A stretch of DNA of 46,905 nucleotides from Lachnospiraceae bacterium. Lineage in GTDB: Bacteria; Bacillota; Clostridia; Lachnospirales; Lachnospiraceae. The position numbers and the translations under genes were made by a program. The stretch is taken from NCBI GenBank assembly GCA_017625255.1, contig JAGALK010000019.1:1-46905 (forward strand). Reading direction: 5' to 3'. The stretch's first letter is position 1, and every line of letters starts with the position of its first letter. The notes beneath the pieces are model-generated. The model saw nothing but the letters and a program-made list of their open reading frames with translations, was not told the DNA's origin and ran no database searches. Below are positions 19,401 through 27,737 of the stretch, piece by piece.

Positions 19401-22341
19401 CCGGAAATACTGCAGACGCACTTCCGTAAGCATCCTTTGCTGTACTGGCAAGATTTACGCCTGTAACTGTTATAGAGGACTGCTTTGTTTCATCCCATGA
19501 AAAATAGGGATAGCTTGCTTCTCTAGGATAATTATAGTTCGTACCGCTTGTGCCATCACTAGCTGTCCATGAGGAAGCTCCTGTGTCTGTCTTTGTATAG
19601 GTCATGGAATAATCCCAAGTGGTTTCATCACTATAATGCATAGAACCTGCTAATGTATACCATGTCTCTCCATCCTTTGAAACTAACACATTCCCCGGCT
19701 CTGCTGCTCCTGCGGAGGCATTAAATGCATTTCCATAAACGGTAAAATCAATACCATAAGGATTCTTTTCATCATTTTTAATTGGCTTATCATATGCATA
19801 TACAATATATCCACCAAAATTACCAAGAGATACAATAGAAGAACCTTTAAGTAAAGTGCGCTCCGGCTGCATACCATAAGAACTTCCATTGGTATACTGA
19901 GAGCCAAGACACAGATATTCTACAATCCTGTCAGGTACAATATCTTTTGTTCCCCGCTCTTTAAGTGAAAAGCTATAGGCACTTACACCTGTGACTGTAG
20001 GGTCTTCTTCACTGACAGTTTCTAAATTAATAGTAACCGTTGCTCCACTAACTTCTGTGGTAAATACATTATTTCCTGCTTCATCCTGTCTTTCTGCTGT
20101 CATCAGATTATCTGCAGATACATTCCCCTTGTAGACATTGATTCCTTTTGGAACGGTAAATGTCATAGTATCTGTGGTCTGTCCGGCTGGAAGAAGCACA
20201 TTATGGGAGTATATATCCGAATCATAGCCCGGCTTATAATATTCTCCGCTTTCAAAATCTGCGGATAGAATCTGTGCATCAATCCCCAATGGATTGACAC
20301 TTTCTACAATAATGGTATAGGTAGCTTCCGGTATTGCAAATGGGTCTTCCCCTGCTGCCATTTTTTCCACATAAGTTTTTTCGGAAACTACTTCATAGGT
20401 AAATTCTGTAACTCCATCTTCATCTAATGTCAATGGTGCTGTTGCCCAATTATACACCACCTCTACCGGATTTTCACCGTTTGTCCATATTCTTGCATAC
20501 TGATTCACATTCTGGAATGTAGCTGTCAGTGTGATGGTACTGGTTCTTTTACCAAAAATAAATGCTTTGTATTTATAGTGTGAACCGGAAAATCCTGCCC
20601 AACTTGCCAATGTACCATCTTCATTTTCTTTAAACAGCGTACCTTCCACACTATTGTTATATTTGGGATAAGCAATTGCTGTTTCCCCGTTTGGTCGTAA
20701 GGTTACGCTTCTAATGGTACTGGTGGTATAATAAGGTCTTGTTACATTAAATGTATAGGTGGTTACATTTTCCTCATACTCCTTAGGAAAAACAGCAATG
20801 GTAATCACATTTAAGCCTGTCATATAGGCATTGCTGATATTTACCTTTTCTCCGCTAATAAGCTCTTTGGTCTGATACTCTCCACCGTTTACCTGATAGG
20901 ACAATACCGCTTTTAAATTGATATCATCAAAGGTCGGTACAAAATACAGATTTGTGGTACTAATATTATTCTCTTTAATCTGCATGTCATAGGTAAGCTG
21001 TGCCGGATGAAAAGCAGATACCTTCGTACTCCATTCCTCACCTTCAAATACAGTATAATTTTCAAAGGAAATGTCGTCTAAATACACTTTGCCCTCTTCT
21101 TTTACCTGTACATACATACCGCCGACTAACGGATTATCTTCTGTGGATAAGGAGGAGGTTGCCTTAATATATACATTTCCTTCTTTTTTTGCTGTTAAAA
21201 CACCATTTTCATCAACAGAAGCTACTGCTTCATCAGAACTTGTCCATGCAAAGGCTTCATTTGCACTTGTACCTTTGGCAAGCATCTGGTATGTGGTTTC
21301 TTTTCCAGCCTTTAAAACAACCGAAGCGCCATCGTTGTCCTCAATAGCCACAGACACACCTTTTACATTCACAAAAAATTCTGTTTTTATGTTCGAAATA
21401 CTGCTGTGAGTTGCCGTTACCTTTGTCGTACCAAGCTGCTTTGGTGTAATCGAAAGTCCATAGCTTCCTCCATAGGTAACCTCTGCTATTTCCGGATTTT
21501 CCACTTCATAGTTAAAAGCACTGCTATACCAATGACTAAAAGCATTCTGCAGGGTAACTGCTTTTTTTAAATCCTCATTTTCTGCTAATGTCACTTCATA
21601 AATATCCTGAGACATTTTCGGATTTTCCGGATAAATGGTCAATGCTATACTCAGCAGATATTCCGAACCGTACATTCCATAAATATTTACATTATAAAGT
21701 GTTGATTCCGGCTTGGTAATAATCACCTGACCTGTTGCAGCATCCACAGATACGGCTGCTTTCTGTGCTGCTGAAGCATAGTCAGATAACTGATATGTCA
21801 ACTCCACATCCACTTCCGGTTCAAATTTTGCAGATAAATCAAAGGTATTTTTACCTTCCTCATAGATATACATATACTCCGTATTTCCAGTCTGCATCAA
21901 TGGGCTGTCTGCTGATAAATTAAGAGATGGTTTTAGGGCATAATACACCAGTTTCTTTTCCGGTGAATTTTCTTTTCCATCATTCGCTATTATTTTATAC
22001 TCCTGTATTCCCGGCTGACTGATAACTACCCGATAATTTAAAGTACTATATTCCTCTACCGTTTCTCCATCCTTGGTAACTGTATAGTTTAACGCATCCC
22101 CATCTTCATCCGTAAAATAATTGGATGGATTAAAATAAAAGTAAGAAGTACTTCCCGTTCCATAATGTGCCTTATAGAAAACCTCTGTTGCTTCACCATT
22201 TAATACAGGGGCATGATTTTCGCCTGCTTTTGTTTCCTCAGAAATCTCCTGCGCACCTAGTTCTACAGGCACACTGGTAAATAACATAAACAAAACCAGC
22301 AAAAACGACAACAGTCTTTTATGTATATTCGTTTTTCTCAT
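16447..22341 (-). CDS. Giant secreted protein with DUF4430 and alpha/alpha-barrel, transcobalamin-like
   Basis: A 1964-residue exported protein, probably capturing corrinoid at the cell surface. A signal peptide (about 1-31) is followed by a cadherin-like domain (about 42-150), further beta domains including a BIG2-like one (about 330-420), and a discoidin-like part (about 820-1130). A DUF4430 domain (about 1195-1310, with GSQSGWMVSLNNWF) is next, then a three-helix segment (about 1430-1480) and a barrel of prenyltransferase-like repeats (about 1485-1780, with DGGWSVSGS, DGGFA and EGGF). A Glu/Pro/Asn/Lys spacer and a BspA-like leucine-rich C-terminus (about 1840-1964) end it. DUF4430 is the family related to the transcobalamin/intrinsic-factor beta domain, whose partner domain is also an alpha/alpha barrel. 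No LPXTG motif is seen. It starts 26 nt after the FecR/DUF4430 gene. Confidence 0.88.
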   Translation of the reverse strand: MRKTNIHKRLLSFLLVLFMLFTSVPVELGAQEISEETKAGENHAPVLNGEATEVFYKAHYGTGSTSYFYFNPSNYFTDEDGDALNYTVTKDGETVEEYSTLNYRVVISQPGIQEYKIIANDGKENSPEKKLVYYALKPSLNLSADSPLMQTGNTEYMYIYEEGKNTFDLSAKFEPEVDVELTYQLSDYASAAQKAAVSVDAATGQVIITKPESTLYNVNIYGMYGSEYLLSIALTIYPENPKMSQDIYEVTLAENEDLKKAVTLQNAFSHWYSSAFNYEVENPEIAEVTYGGSYGLSITPKQLGTTKVTATHSSISNIKTEFFVNVKGVSVAIEDNDGASVVLKAGKETTYQMLAKGTSANEAFAWTSSDEAVASVDENGVLTAKKEGNVYIKATSSLSTEDNPLVGGMYVQVKEEGKVYLDDISFENYTVFEGEEWSTKVSAFHPAQLTYDMQIKENNISTTNLYFVPTFDDINLKAVLSYQVNGGEYQTKELISGEKVNISNAYMTGLNVITIAVFPKEYEENVTTYTFNVTRPYYTTSTIRSVTLRPNGETAIAYPKYNNSVEGTLFKENEDGTLASWAGFSGSHYKYKAFIFGKRTSTITLTATFQNVNQYARIWTNGENPVEVVYNWATAPLTLDEDGVTEFTYEVVSEKTYVEKMAAGEDPFAIPEATYTIIVESVNPLGIDAQILSADFESGEYYKPGYDSDIYSHNVLLPAGQTTDTMTFTVPKGINVYKGNVSADNLMTAERQDEAGNNVFTTEVSGATVTINLETVSEEDPTVTGVSAYSFSLKERGTKDIVPDRIVEYLCLGSQYTNGSSYGMQPERTLLKGSSIVSLGNFGGYIVYAYDKPIKNDEKNPYGIDFTVYGNAFNASAGAAEPGNVLVSKDGETWYTLAGSMHYSDETTWDYSMTYTKTDTGASSWTASDGTSGTNYNYPREASYPYFSWDETKQSSITVTGVNLASTAKDAYGSASAVFPAFGYVDVNTFAAADGTAGNPYTGEHLKIGDGYDLDWAVDANGMPVDLDEISYIKISTASNIYAGMLGEKSPEVKTVCRTTNQADESVGTTAAPASIKINGADIRKKEGAENIFTASYTAQEALEIIVDVPEDTNVYVNDIYGTTVNFETAPEKKLLRVIVQSGEQAPYIALIELTEKPAAGTVIDTDNLVFEDILPEEIIGYVNISFMDYGIRNEAEAMEELYRTPLGTFIKDAKVPFAEGENMAEVALRLLNALDIEAEYSGTAENGFYLQGIKNLILGDVYYASLGEFDAGSQSGWMVSLNNWFMDQGASAFAVEDGDVIKFQYSCQWGADIGNDWMKGSAEITGVDFKEDYGTLSPAFDAEVVNYTYTVDEFAGNIALELLLENYSSVITSTVNGLEIGYKPMQNIQLENGSVIRIISEYPYAEGENDMITILVRTETEINEDMAYAKEAENLILAIGEVTVESREAIAFARMVYDSLTEEQKAFVKSYETLTAAEAALEKIEKTHPKVAEVYTATGNYLENLAKNSAPTVSSTGGDWLVLGLVRSGKEVSEEYYTNVVNYVRANINEAGQLHRAKSTENSRVILALTAAGYDVTNVDGYNLLKGLSDMKYLNIQGINGPVWALLALDAHDYTVPENTVTRESLIAGILAAQLADGGWSVSGSTADADMTAMAIQALAPYYEKDTEVKTAVDKALETLSAMQLTDGGFATAGADTASCESCAQVIVALTALGINPYTDGRFIKDGKSVLDALLSFAVAEGGFKHSLSGNRDGMATEQGYYALVAYQRLLEGQTALYNMSDVTIREKNPTIEKEPDNKEPDNKEPEIKEPENNTPAEPVIEIKKGQIYTVGNNTYKVTGSDTVSFTGIRKKSVKKVSIPKTVKIQDKNFKVTAIVDKALKDKKKVTTVIIGANVKTIGKEAFRNCKKLSKLTIRSTQLKKVGKNALKGIKSNAKIKVPSKKLSAYKKLFKNKGQGKKVTIRK

Positions 22342-22367
22342 TCTTTTGTGTTTCCTTTCTTTTTGTA

Positions 22368-23864
22368 TTAGTAATTACTCCCTCCAACATCACTTCCAAG
22401 TCCTGTACAGGTATAGCAAAAGACAATAGCATCATCCTTTTGTACCTGATACGCAGAACATCCATAATTTGGAAACCAGCCATTGACCTTATACATCCAC
22501 CCAGACTGACTTCCACAATCAAACTCATAAAGCTGATTGATTCCTTCCACATAATAGCTTTCGTATATGGGTGTATAGGAATATTCCAAGGACATACCTA
22601 TGTATTCACAGGCTCTTTTTAGCACATCAAAAGCCGTTTCTCCTGCTGTAAATTCTACCTTTGAGGCTGCTAAAAGCGTACCGTCCGCAGGTACATAAGC
22701 CTCTTTTCCCGGCGAAAGATTTTCCATATTATTCAAAATCGTATCACATCGGATTTCAATGGTGCAGTATTGCACACTTTCCTGCGGCTTTACTTCTTCC
22801 GGCCTTGTCTCTTCCGTTTTCGCTTCTTCTGGCTTTGTCTCTTCTATCTCGTTTTCCTGTTTTGGATTCTCTGCTTTTTCCTTCTTTTTCTTTTGCTTCT
22901 TTTCGGTTGTATCATCCTCATTATTATTTTCTTCTTGTGATGAAAGCTCTTCTTCTGAAATAGTATCCTCACTTAATGCATTATCTATCGTATTCTCTTG
23001 TGCACTCTTTGAGGTTTTAGAACGCTCCGTTTCAAATGCTTCAGATTCCTCTTCTTCTGTTTCTGCACTTGTTTTCTTTTGGGTATTATCTGAAGCAGAA
23101 ATTTCTTTCGATTCGCTGGCATTTCCTGTTAAAAGCTTTGCCTGTTGGGCAAGCAGTTTTTCTTCATTCCGAACCTTCTTTAGCTGCTGCAGCTGTGATT
23201 TGTTAAAACAAAAACTATTATCTAAAGTCGATGCTAACAGCCTTGACATTTGAAATGCATTCAGTGTGGATATCTGTAATCCACTGACCTCTACGGCTTT
23301 TGCAGCATCCTTTTGGCTTACAATAGATATCACCTGTCCGGCTGCAGCAGTCTGTTTTATATTCTCTCCGGTTACAGACACTTTTCCAGAATATACATAA
23401 ATCATACTTGCTTTTTTCTGGGTCATAACAGACACTACCGCCTGATTTGCTTTGATTTTTAAATCCTGTGCATATAGTATCGCGGCTTTTTCCATGCTTT
23501 TTGTATCTGCAAATATTTCTCCCTTTTTCACCAAAAAAGAAATTTGCTCATTTTGATTTACAACAGCCAAATCTGTACCGCCTGTCAGCCAGATATCCGG
23601 CATCTGTTTCTCATTGTCAGAAACAGCCGCTTGGGCATCTGCATTTGTATGTAGTATATCTCCCTCCTGAATTACACTTCCTTTCTGTACTTCATAGGCA
23701 ACTCCACTGCGTTCTACTACCACAATTCCTGTTTTCTGACTCACAAATAAAGATGCATTTTCTTTAAACCAGCCTTTAATAGAACCAACCGCAGCCAATC
23801 CACCACATATCATCAACAAAATAATGATAACCATTCCCACATTGTAAAATTTTCTCTTTTTCAT
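22368..23864 (-). CDS. Membrane-anchored FecR-like / DUF4430 protein
   Basis: First gene of the cobalamin operon, 498 residues. A basic start and one membrane helix (VGMVIIILLMICGG, about 9-26) should hold it in the membrane with the rest outside. Residues about 45-200 form a FecR-like beta-rich domain (VQKGSVIQEGDIL, VKKGEIFADT, YVYSGKVSV). A long Glu/Lys/Ser/Thr-rich linker (about 255-375) is followed by a C-terminal DUF4430 domain (about 376-498) with GSQSGWMYKVNGWF, matching the domain in the next gene. I chose the ATG at 23864 because AAGGAG sits 8 nt upstream; the longer frame would run back through the riboswitch terminator. The probable role is corrinoid binding near the ECF importer. 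FecR-like regulation is less likely, as no sigma factor is present. Confidence 0.85.
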   Translation of the reverse strand: MKKRKFYNVGMVIIILLMICGGLAAVGSIKGWFKENASLFVSQKTGIVVVERSGVAYEVQKGSVIQEGDILHTNADAQAAVSDNEKQMPDIWLTGGTDLAVVNQNEQISFLVKKGEIFADTKSMEKAAILYAQDLKIKANQAVVSVMTQKKASMIYVYSGKVSVTGENIKQTAAAGQVISIVSQKDAAKAVEVSGLQISTLNAFQMSRLLASTLDNSFCFNKSQLQQLKKVRNEEKLLAQQAKLLTGNASESKEISASDNTQKKTSAETEEEESEAFETERSKTSKSAQENTIDNALSEDTISEEELSSQEENNNEDDTTEKKQKKKKEKAENPKQENEIEETKPEEAKTEETRPEEVKPQESVQYCTIEIRCDTILNNMENLSPGKEAYVPADGTLLAASKVEFTAGETAFDVLKRACEYIGMSLEYSYTPIYESYYVEGINQLYEFDCGSQSGWMYKVNGWFPNYGCSAYQVQKDDAIVFCYTCTGLGSDVGGSNY

Positions 23865-23921
23865 ATCATTTCTCCTTACATCCCTCCGTTTCTCTGGAAA
23901 CATCAGAAAAACAAGCACAAA

Positions 23922-23990
23922 AAAATCCCCTGAAAGTCTACGCTTCCGGGGATTTTCATACACAAATAAAAGGTCTGTCTGACCTTCTAT
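23922..23990 (-). terminator. Riboswitch expression-platform terminator
   Basis: On the minus strand a 9-bp stem AAAATCCCC/GGGGATTTT (23956-23922) followed by TTTG is a strong terminator just before the first operon gene. A small hairpin AAGGTC/GACCTT (23986-23970) stands just upstream. With the cobalamin aptamer before them, these would stop transcription when cobalamin is bound. Confidence 0.75.
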
Positions 23991-24059
23991 TTGCAACTAT
24001 TGCAACAAGTACTATAAAAAATATTACCCCTGAAATATTTTCTGATTTTCAGACTAGAG

Positions 24060-24215
24060 AAAATATCCTGGCTTAGAAAAGGCATCCTTGGACTATCCTT
24101 CCCATATTTTTATACAGTGGATACTCCTGCCGTTTAATTTTTCTTACAGTAGCAAGGGTGCTGCTACGGATTCTAACCGTATTCCTTCCTTCTAATCTGC
24201 TTTCCTTATTCATTT
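24060..24215 (-). promoter_or_regulatory. Cobalamin (B12) riboswitch
   Basis: The minus-strand RNA carries the hallmarks of a cobalamin aptamer in order: GGTTAGAATCC followed by CACCCTTGCTACTGTAA (the family's GCCACTGTgA segment), then TATCCACTGTAT, ATGGGAAGGAT, and AAGCCAGGATA, which matches the B12 box. About 100 nt later comes a terminator and then the first gene of a DUF4430/ECF operon. This is the strongest evidence that the operon handles corrinoids. A covariance-model search would settle it. Edges are approximate. Confidence 0.9.
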
Positions 24216-24241
24216 TTATGCTGCACATTTCTGTGCAAAAC

Positions 24242-24282
24242 AATATTAGCCCCTGACTACCTTTCTGTCAAGGGCTAATATT
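24242..24282 (-). terminator. Terminator of the 157-aa gene, overlapping the B12 promoter
   Basis: A perfect 11-bp stem AATATTAGCCC/GGGCTAATATT, extended by a GTCA/TGAC pairing, begins directly after the stop codon at 24283 and is followed on the minus strand by TTGTTTTG. Confidence 0.75.
24243..24271 (-). promoter_or_regulatory. Sigma-A promoter of the cobalamin operon
   Basis: On the minus strand TTGACA (24271-24266) and TAATAT (24248-24243) are separated by exactly 17 nt. The promoter lies entirely within the terminator hairpin of the preceding gene, and its start site would fall just ahead of the riboswitch. Confidence 0.8.
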
Positions 24283-24756
24283 CTATGCTTTTTTGTTAAA
24301 AATAGAGCTTTCTATATTTTCTTCCAGATTAAAATACCGGAATTTATCATTGTGCGGAAACAGCATTTCCATATATAAGCTTCCCAAAAGATTTTTTACA
24401 TCCTCCACAGGAACATCCAAAAATACATCCTGCTCCCATTCCATTCCTTTGAGGTTATTTAATAATGTTTCTATACTTTCTGACATATGGCTCTCTTCGT
24501 TTATTGGTGCAGCTTCTTTTTTTACTTCTTCTGCCATGTCTTCTGTATTTTCCCTTGGAACAACAGCCTCTATTGCTTCCTTCTTCTCAGGTGTCATCAG
24601 CTTTTGAGTCTCCGGAATATTATAAATGAGATTTTTACAGGTCTTTTCAAAGCATTCCTTATCGAATATTGCTAAAAAGCGCAAATCCTCCATCAGTAAT
24701 GTCTGTTTATTATAGATTTTAATATAAATATCTGCAAGTCGTGTATTTTTTTCCAT
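24283..24756 (-). CDS. Hypothetical protein, 157 aa
   Basis: Not recognised. Soluble, acidic, with no signal peptide. A helical N-terminal part (about 1-55, with two Cys) is joined by a Glu/Lys-rich linker (about 56-90) to a C-terminal helical segment with a conserved-looking hydrophobic stretch (VPVEDVKNLLGSLYMEMLF). AAAGGAG lies about 11 nt before the ATG. It starts 39 nt after the esterase stop and ends at a terminator, so it is the second gene of the esterase transcript rather than part of the cobalamin operon. Confidence 0.65.
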   Translation of the reverse strand: MEKNTRLADIYIKIYNKQTLLMEDLRFLAIFDKECFEKTCKNLIYNIPETQKLMTPEKKEAIEAVVPRENTEDMAEEVKKEAAPINEESHMSESIETLLNNLKGMEWEQDVFLDVPVEDVKNLLGSLYMEMLFPHNDKFRYFNLEENIESSIFNKKA

Positions 24757-24795
24757 AATCTCACGCTCCTTTATACGCAGGTTATTTCACATCTA

Positions 24796-27708
24796 CTATT
24801 TAACCTCAACAGTCTGATTCAGCACACCAACAGCCACTTTTATCTTATATTTATTATCGGCAGAAATCTTTGAATTCTCAATATCCCATTCTATAGTTTC
24901 TATTTTCGCTTCCTTTGCTGTCAACATTTTAGTCTGTGTACAGATCAGCTTTTCCCCGCATTCTATAGTCAGTACAACCGGAATATTTAATACTGCTACA
25001 GTTTCTTTTGCATATTTGGATTTTGGAATCTTTTCCACATACGCCTTCACTGCATCACTTATTTTTATATTTGCTTTTATATTTGCCTTATTACTTGCTA
25101 ATTTACATTCTGTAATCTCTCCACTGACAATATTTATTGCCTCTTCTGCTGTGATTTCTGGCATAGCATCAGATTGATATGCAAAGGCATCTATCACATA
25201 AGGCAGATAAAACTCACTGTTATGCTCACCCTCCTCTAGTTCAAAGAAATGCTCTATACCATAAGAACGCAATTTTTTATCCAATGCAATCGCCGGTACT
25301 CCAAACTTGTACAAATCACGATTTCCACAGACAAGGTACTGTGTAAAATATGCTAAGTATTCTTTACTTTCTGCCATTGCAATATTTAACGGTGATTTTC
25401 CCATATTAATAGCACCATAAAAACTTACGATTCCGGAAAACAGATTCGGATTGGTCAGTCCTATATAATAGGCTCCGCTTCCTCCCATGGATGCTCCTGC
25501 CAAAAAACGATATCTCGCATCCGGGATTGTCCTATAATTTGCATCTACATATGGCAGAATTTCTTCTGTCACCATAGTATCCCAGCCATTACACCACCAA
25601 CTATCTCCCGTACTATCCGGTATAATAACAATCATTTCTTTGATACTACCCTCTGCAATACCCTGATCTAACAATCCATCAATACCGTCAATGGCATAGG
25701 AATTACTGCTGCTGTTCAACTGATGCAGCAGATACGCCGTCGGATAGCGTTTATCTGCATTTTCCGGATCATAGTAGCCTTTTGGTAAATAGACTAAAAA
25801 ATTCTCATCCACATACTCTTCCTTTGAACCAATCCTCTTTGCCCGATACTTAGAAGGAATCGTCTGTGTAAAGAATCTCTCTTTACCTTCTTTTATCTCG
25901 TCCCATCCTGTCAGCTTAGCATACGCTTCTTTTGAATAAATACCCGGATGTCCGGCATACCAACCGCCATCTCCAGACTGATTGTGGGTTAATACTGTTA
26001 TGACATTACTTCCGCCAATATTTAAAACATTTGAATTAACCGTATATACCCGCTTTGTATCCCAACAATCCTTTTCATGCTTCCAGCTTTTTGCATTTAA
26101 TCCTGTATTGCCAATCTCAATACCATTGATAAAGCAAATATCGGTTTCATCAAAAAATCCCATTGGCACATAATATTTTTCCTCAGGAAAATCTGCCGGA
26201 ATCTCAAACTCCTTGACATACCATGCATAACCATTGTAGGATGCCATATTGCTTTCCTTAGAAAACTCTCCGTCCCACCAGTTCAGACATGGATACACTT
26301 CTTCCCATATATCATATTCATCCTTTTGGGGTAATTTTCCTGCCACCAATTTCACATCCCTAAATGCCTTAAATTTCCATGCACCCATCAAATCCACAAA
26401 TTGCTCTTCTGGCAAGGTTCCTGTTTTTGCAATCCTAATCAGTGGCTGCGTTTCTATTGGGATTTCTTTTCCTAATATTTTTACAGATAGAGTAACATCT
26501 GTACGAATGTCCTTTACGATATTTGGTAATTTTATAGGAACAGAGCTATTCGTATATGCTTCTTTTGCTTCGGTTGACTTTGCTTCTAATTTAACTATTG
26601 TATCTTCCGTTACCTTTTCACCTGTATCTCCATCTGTCATGGAAATTCGTATTTCTATTTCATTCTCCGTATCATTACAATATGCAGTATATAGTTCTCC
26701 TATATCCACTTCATATACCGCTTCAATTTCTTTTTCCTCCGCCAATACAGCCTGAGGTGTCAGGGATATTTTTCCGGAAACCATATTCTGTGTCAGCTTA
26801 TCACCGATACCTGTCATGGCTTCTTTCACAGACTCCTGAACAAATCCATCATCATATGCACTGTTTTTGGCACTAAGCTTTAGGGTATAGGCATCTGCAT
26901 TTCCATAATATTTATAAAATGTACCTCCATATGCACTTCCACGATTAATATAATAAGCAATTATATCGTTTGCCCCACCATTCACATAGGCTTTTTCATC
27001 CTCTGTGGCTGCACTCATATAGGTATAAAATTTACTGGCAGTTCTGTTATCCAAATGTGATTTCCCGCCGCCTGCTGCAATTTCATAAAAATCTCCATAA
27101 AGCGACTTCCATTCATTTTCTTTGCTCTGATAATCTCCATGAATACTCGCCATCATGCCAAATAATTCCGGCTCTTTATTCCAATTACCCTTTCCATCTG
27201 TATAAGTGAATACTGTGGCAAGGTATCCGCCAATCTGCGTTCCAATGACGGCTCGCATATTCGGCTGGGCAATCGTATGATATTCCTGATCTACTGCCGT
27301 AATAATCGCTTCAACAGCTTTATATGCATTTGCCGTTGGCTGTTCGTTTAAAGTAGGAAATTTCGGTTCTACAATAATACAATCCACAATGCTCCCCGCA
27401 TCCGTTGCATCATAGATTGCCTGCTTAAAGCTGGGACTTTTTTCTTCAACTCCGTTCTTCGGCAGCACATATAATACAGGATATCTTCTGTTAATATTTG
27501 AATCATCATAGCCTTTGGGCAATGTAACTGCATATTTATATGTAACACGATCTATTTCTATTTGCTTTTCTCTAACAGCAGTATCTTTTGATACAGATGT
27601 CCTCTGAGATACCAATATCTTTTCTGTTGTTTCTGTATTTTTAGCTGTTATACACAATAACAACACACATAAAATAACAATAACTGCATTCCCAGCACGC
27701 TTTTTCAT
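24796..27708 (-). CDS. Secreted tandem-domain esterase (one domain degenerate)
   Basis: A 970-residue exported esterase of the esterase D / feruloyl-esterase-like alpha/beta hydrolase group. After a signal peptide (about 1-23) the first hydrolase-like domain (about 55-300) has GTQIGG where the nucleophile elbow GxSxGG is expected, so it lacks the catalytic Ser. A beta domain and a GH2-like jelly-roll sugar-binding domain follow (about 430-600, with WDGEF and FINGIEIGN). The second hydrolase domain (about 620-850) is complete: GASMGGSGA carries the Ser, and EEGEHNSEFY the probable His. A short beta domain ends the chain. It probably removes acyl groups from plant or host glycans; the natural substrate is unknown. 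The RBS CAGGAG precedes the ATG, and repeat copy B lies immediately upstream. Confidence 0.88.
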   Translation of the reverse strand: MKKRAGNAVIVILCVLLLCITAKNTETTEKILVSQRTSVSKDTAVREKQIEIDRVTYKYAVTLPKGYDDSNINRRYPVLYVLPKNGVEEKSPSFKQAIYDATDAGSIVDCIIVEPKFPTLNEQPTANAYKAVEAIITAVDQEYHTIAQPNMRAVIGTQIGGYLATVFTYTDGKGNWNKEPELFGMMASIHGDYQSKENEWKSLYGDFYEIAAGGGKSHLDNRTASKFYTYMSAATEDEKAYVNGGANDIIAYYINRGSAYGGTFYKYYGNADAYTLKLSAKNSAYDDGFVQESVKEAMTGIGDKLTQNMVSGKISLTPQAVLAEEKEIEAVYEVDIGELYTAYCNDTENEIEIRISMTDGDTGEKVTEDTIVKLEAKSTEAKEAYTNSSVPIKLPNIVKDIRTDVTLSVKILGKEIPIETQPLIRIAKTGTLPEEQFVDLMGAWKFKAFRDVKLVAGKLPQKDEYDIWEEVYPCLNWWDGEFSKESNMASYNGYAWYVKEFEIPADFPEEKYYVPMGFFDETDICFINGIEIGNTGLNAKSWKHEKDCWDTKRVYTVNSNVLNIGGSNVITVLTHNQSGDGGWYAGHPGIYSKEAYAKLTGWDEIKEGKERFFTQTIPSKYRAKRIGSKEEYVDENFLVYLPKGYYDPENADKRYPTAYLLHQLNSSSNSYAIDGIDGLLDQGIAEGSIKEMIVIIPDSTGDSWWCNGWDTMVTEEILPYVDANYRTIPDARYRFLAGASMGGSGAYYIGLTNPNLFSGIVSFYGAINMGKSPLNIAMAESKEYLAYFTQYLVCGNRDLYKFGVPAIALDKKLRSYGIEHFFELEEGEHNSEFYLPYVIDAFAYQSDAMPEITAEEAINIVSGEITECKLASNKANIKANIKISDAVKAYVEKIPKSKYAKETVAVLNIPVVLTIECGEKLICTQTKMLTAKEAKIETIEWDIENSKISADNKYKIKVAVGVLNQTVEVK

Positions 27709-27737
27709 AATTTTTCTCCTGTGATTTCTATAAAATT

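Noticed and set aside
22759..23253. A 164-codon Ser/Phe-rich open frame on the + strand
   Set aside because: It is the mirror of the Glu/Lys-rich linker of the FecR-like/DUF4430 gene, shows no ribosome site and has extreme composition.
26249..26755. A 168-codon + strand open frame
   Set aside because: It is wholly antisense to the esterase gene, with no promoter or ribosome site and no recognisable domain.
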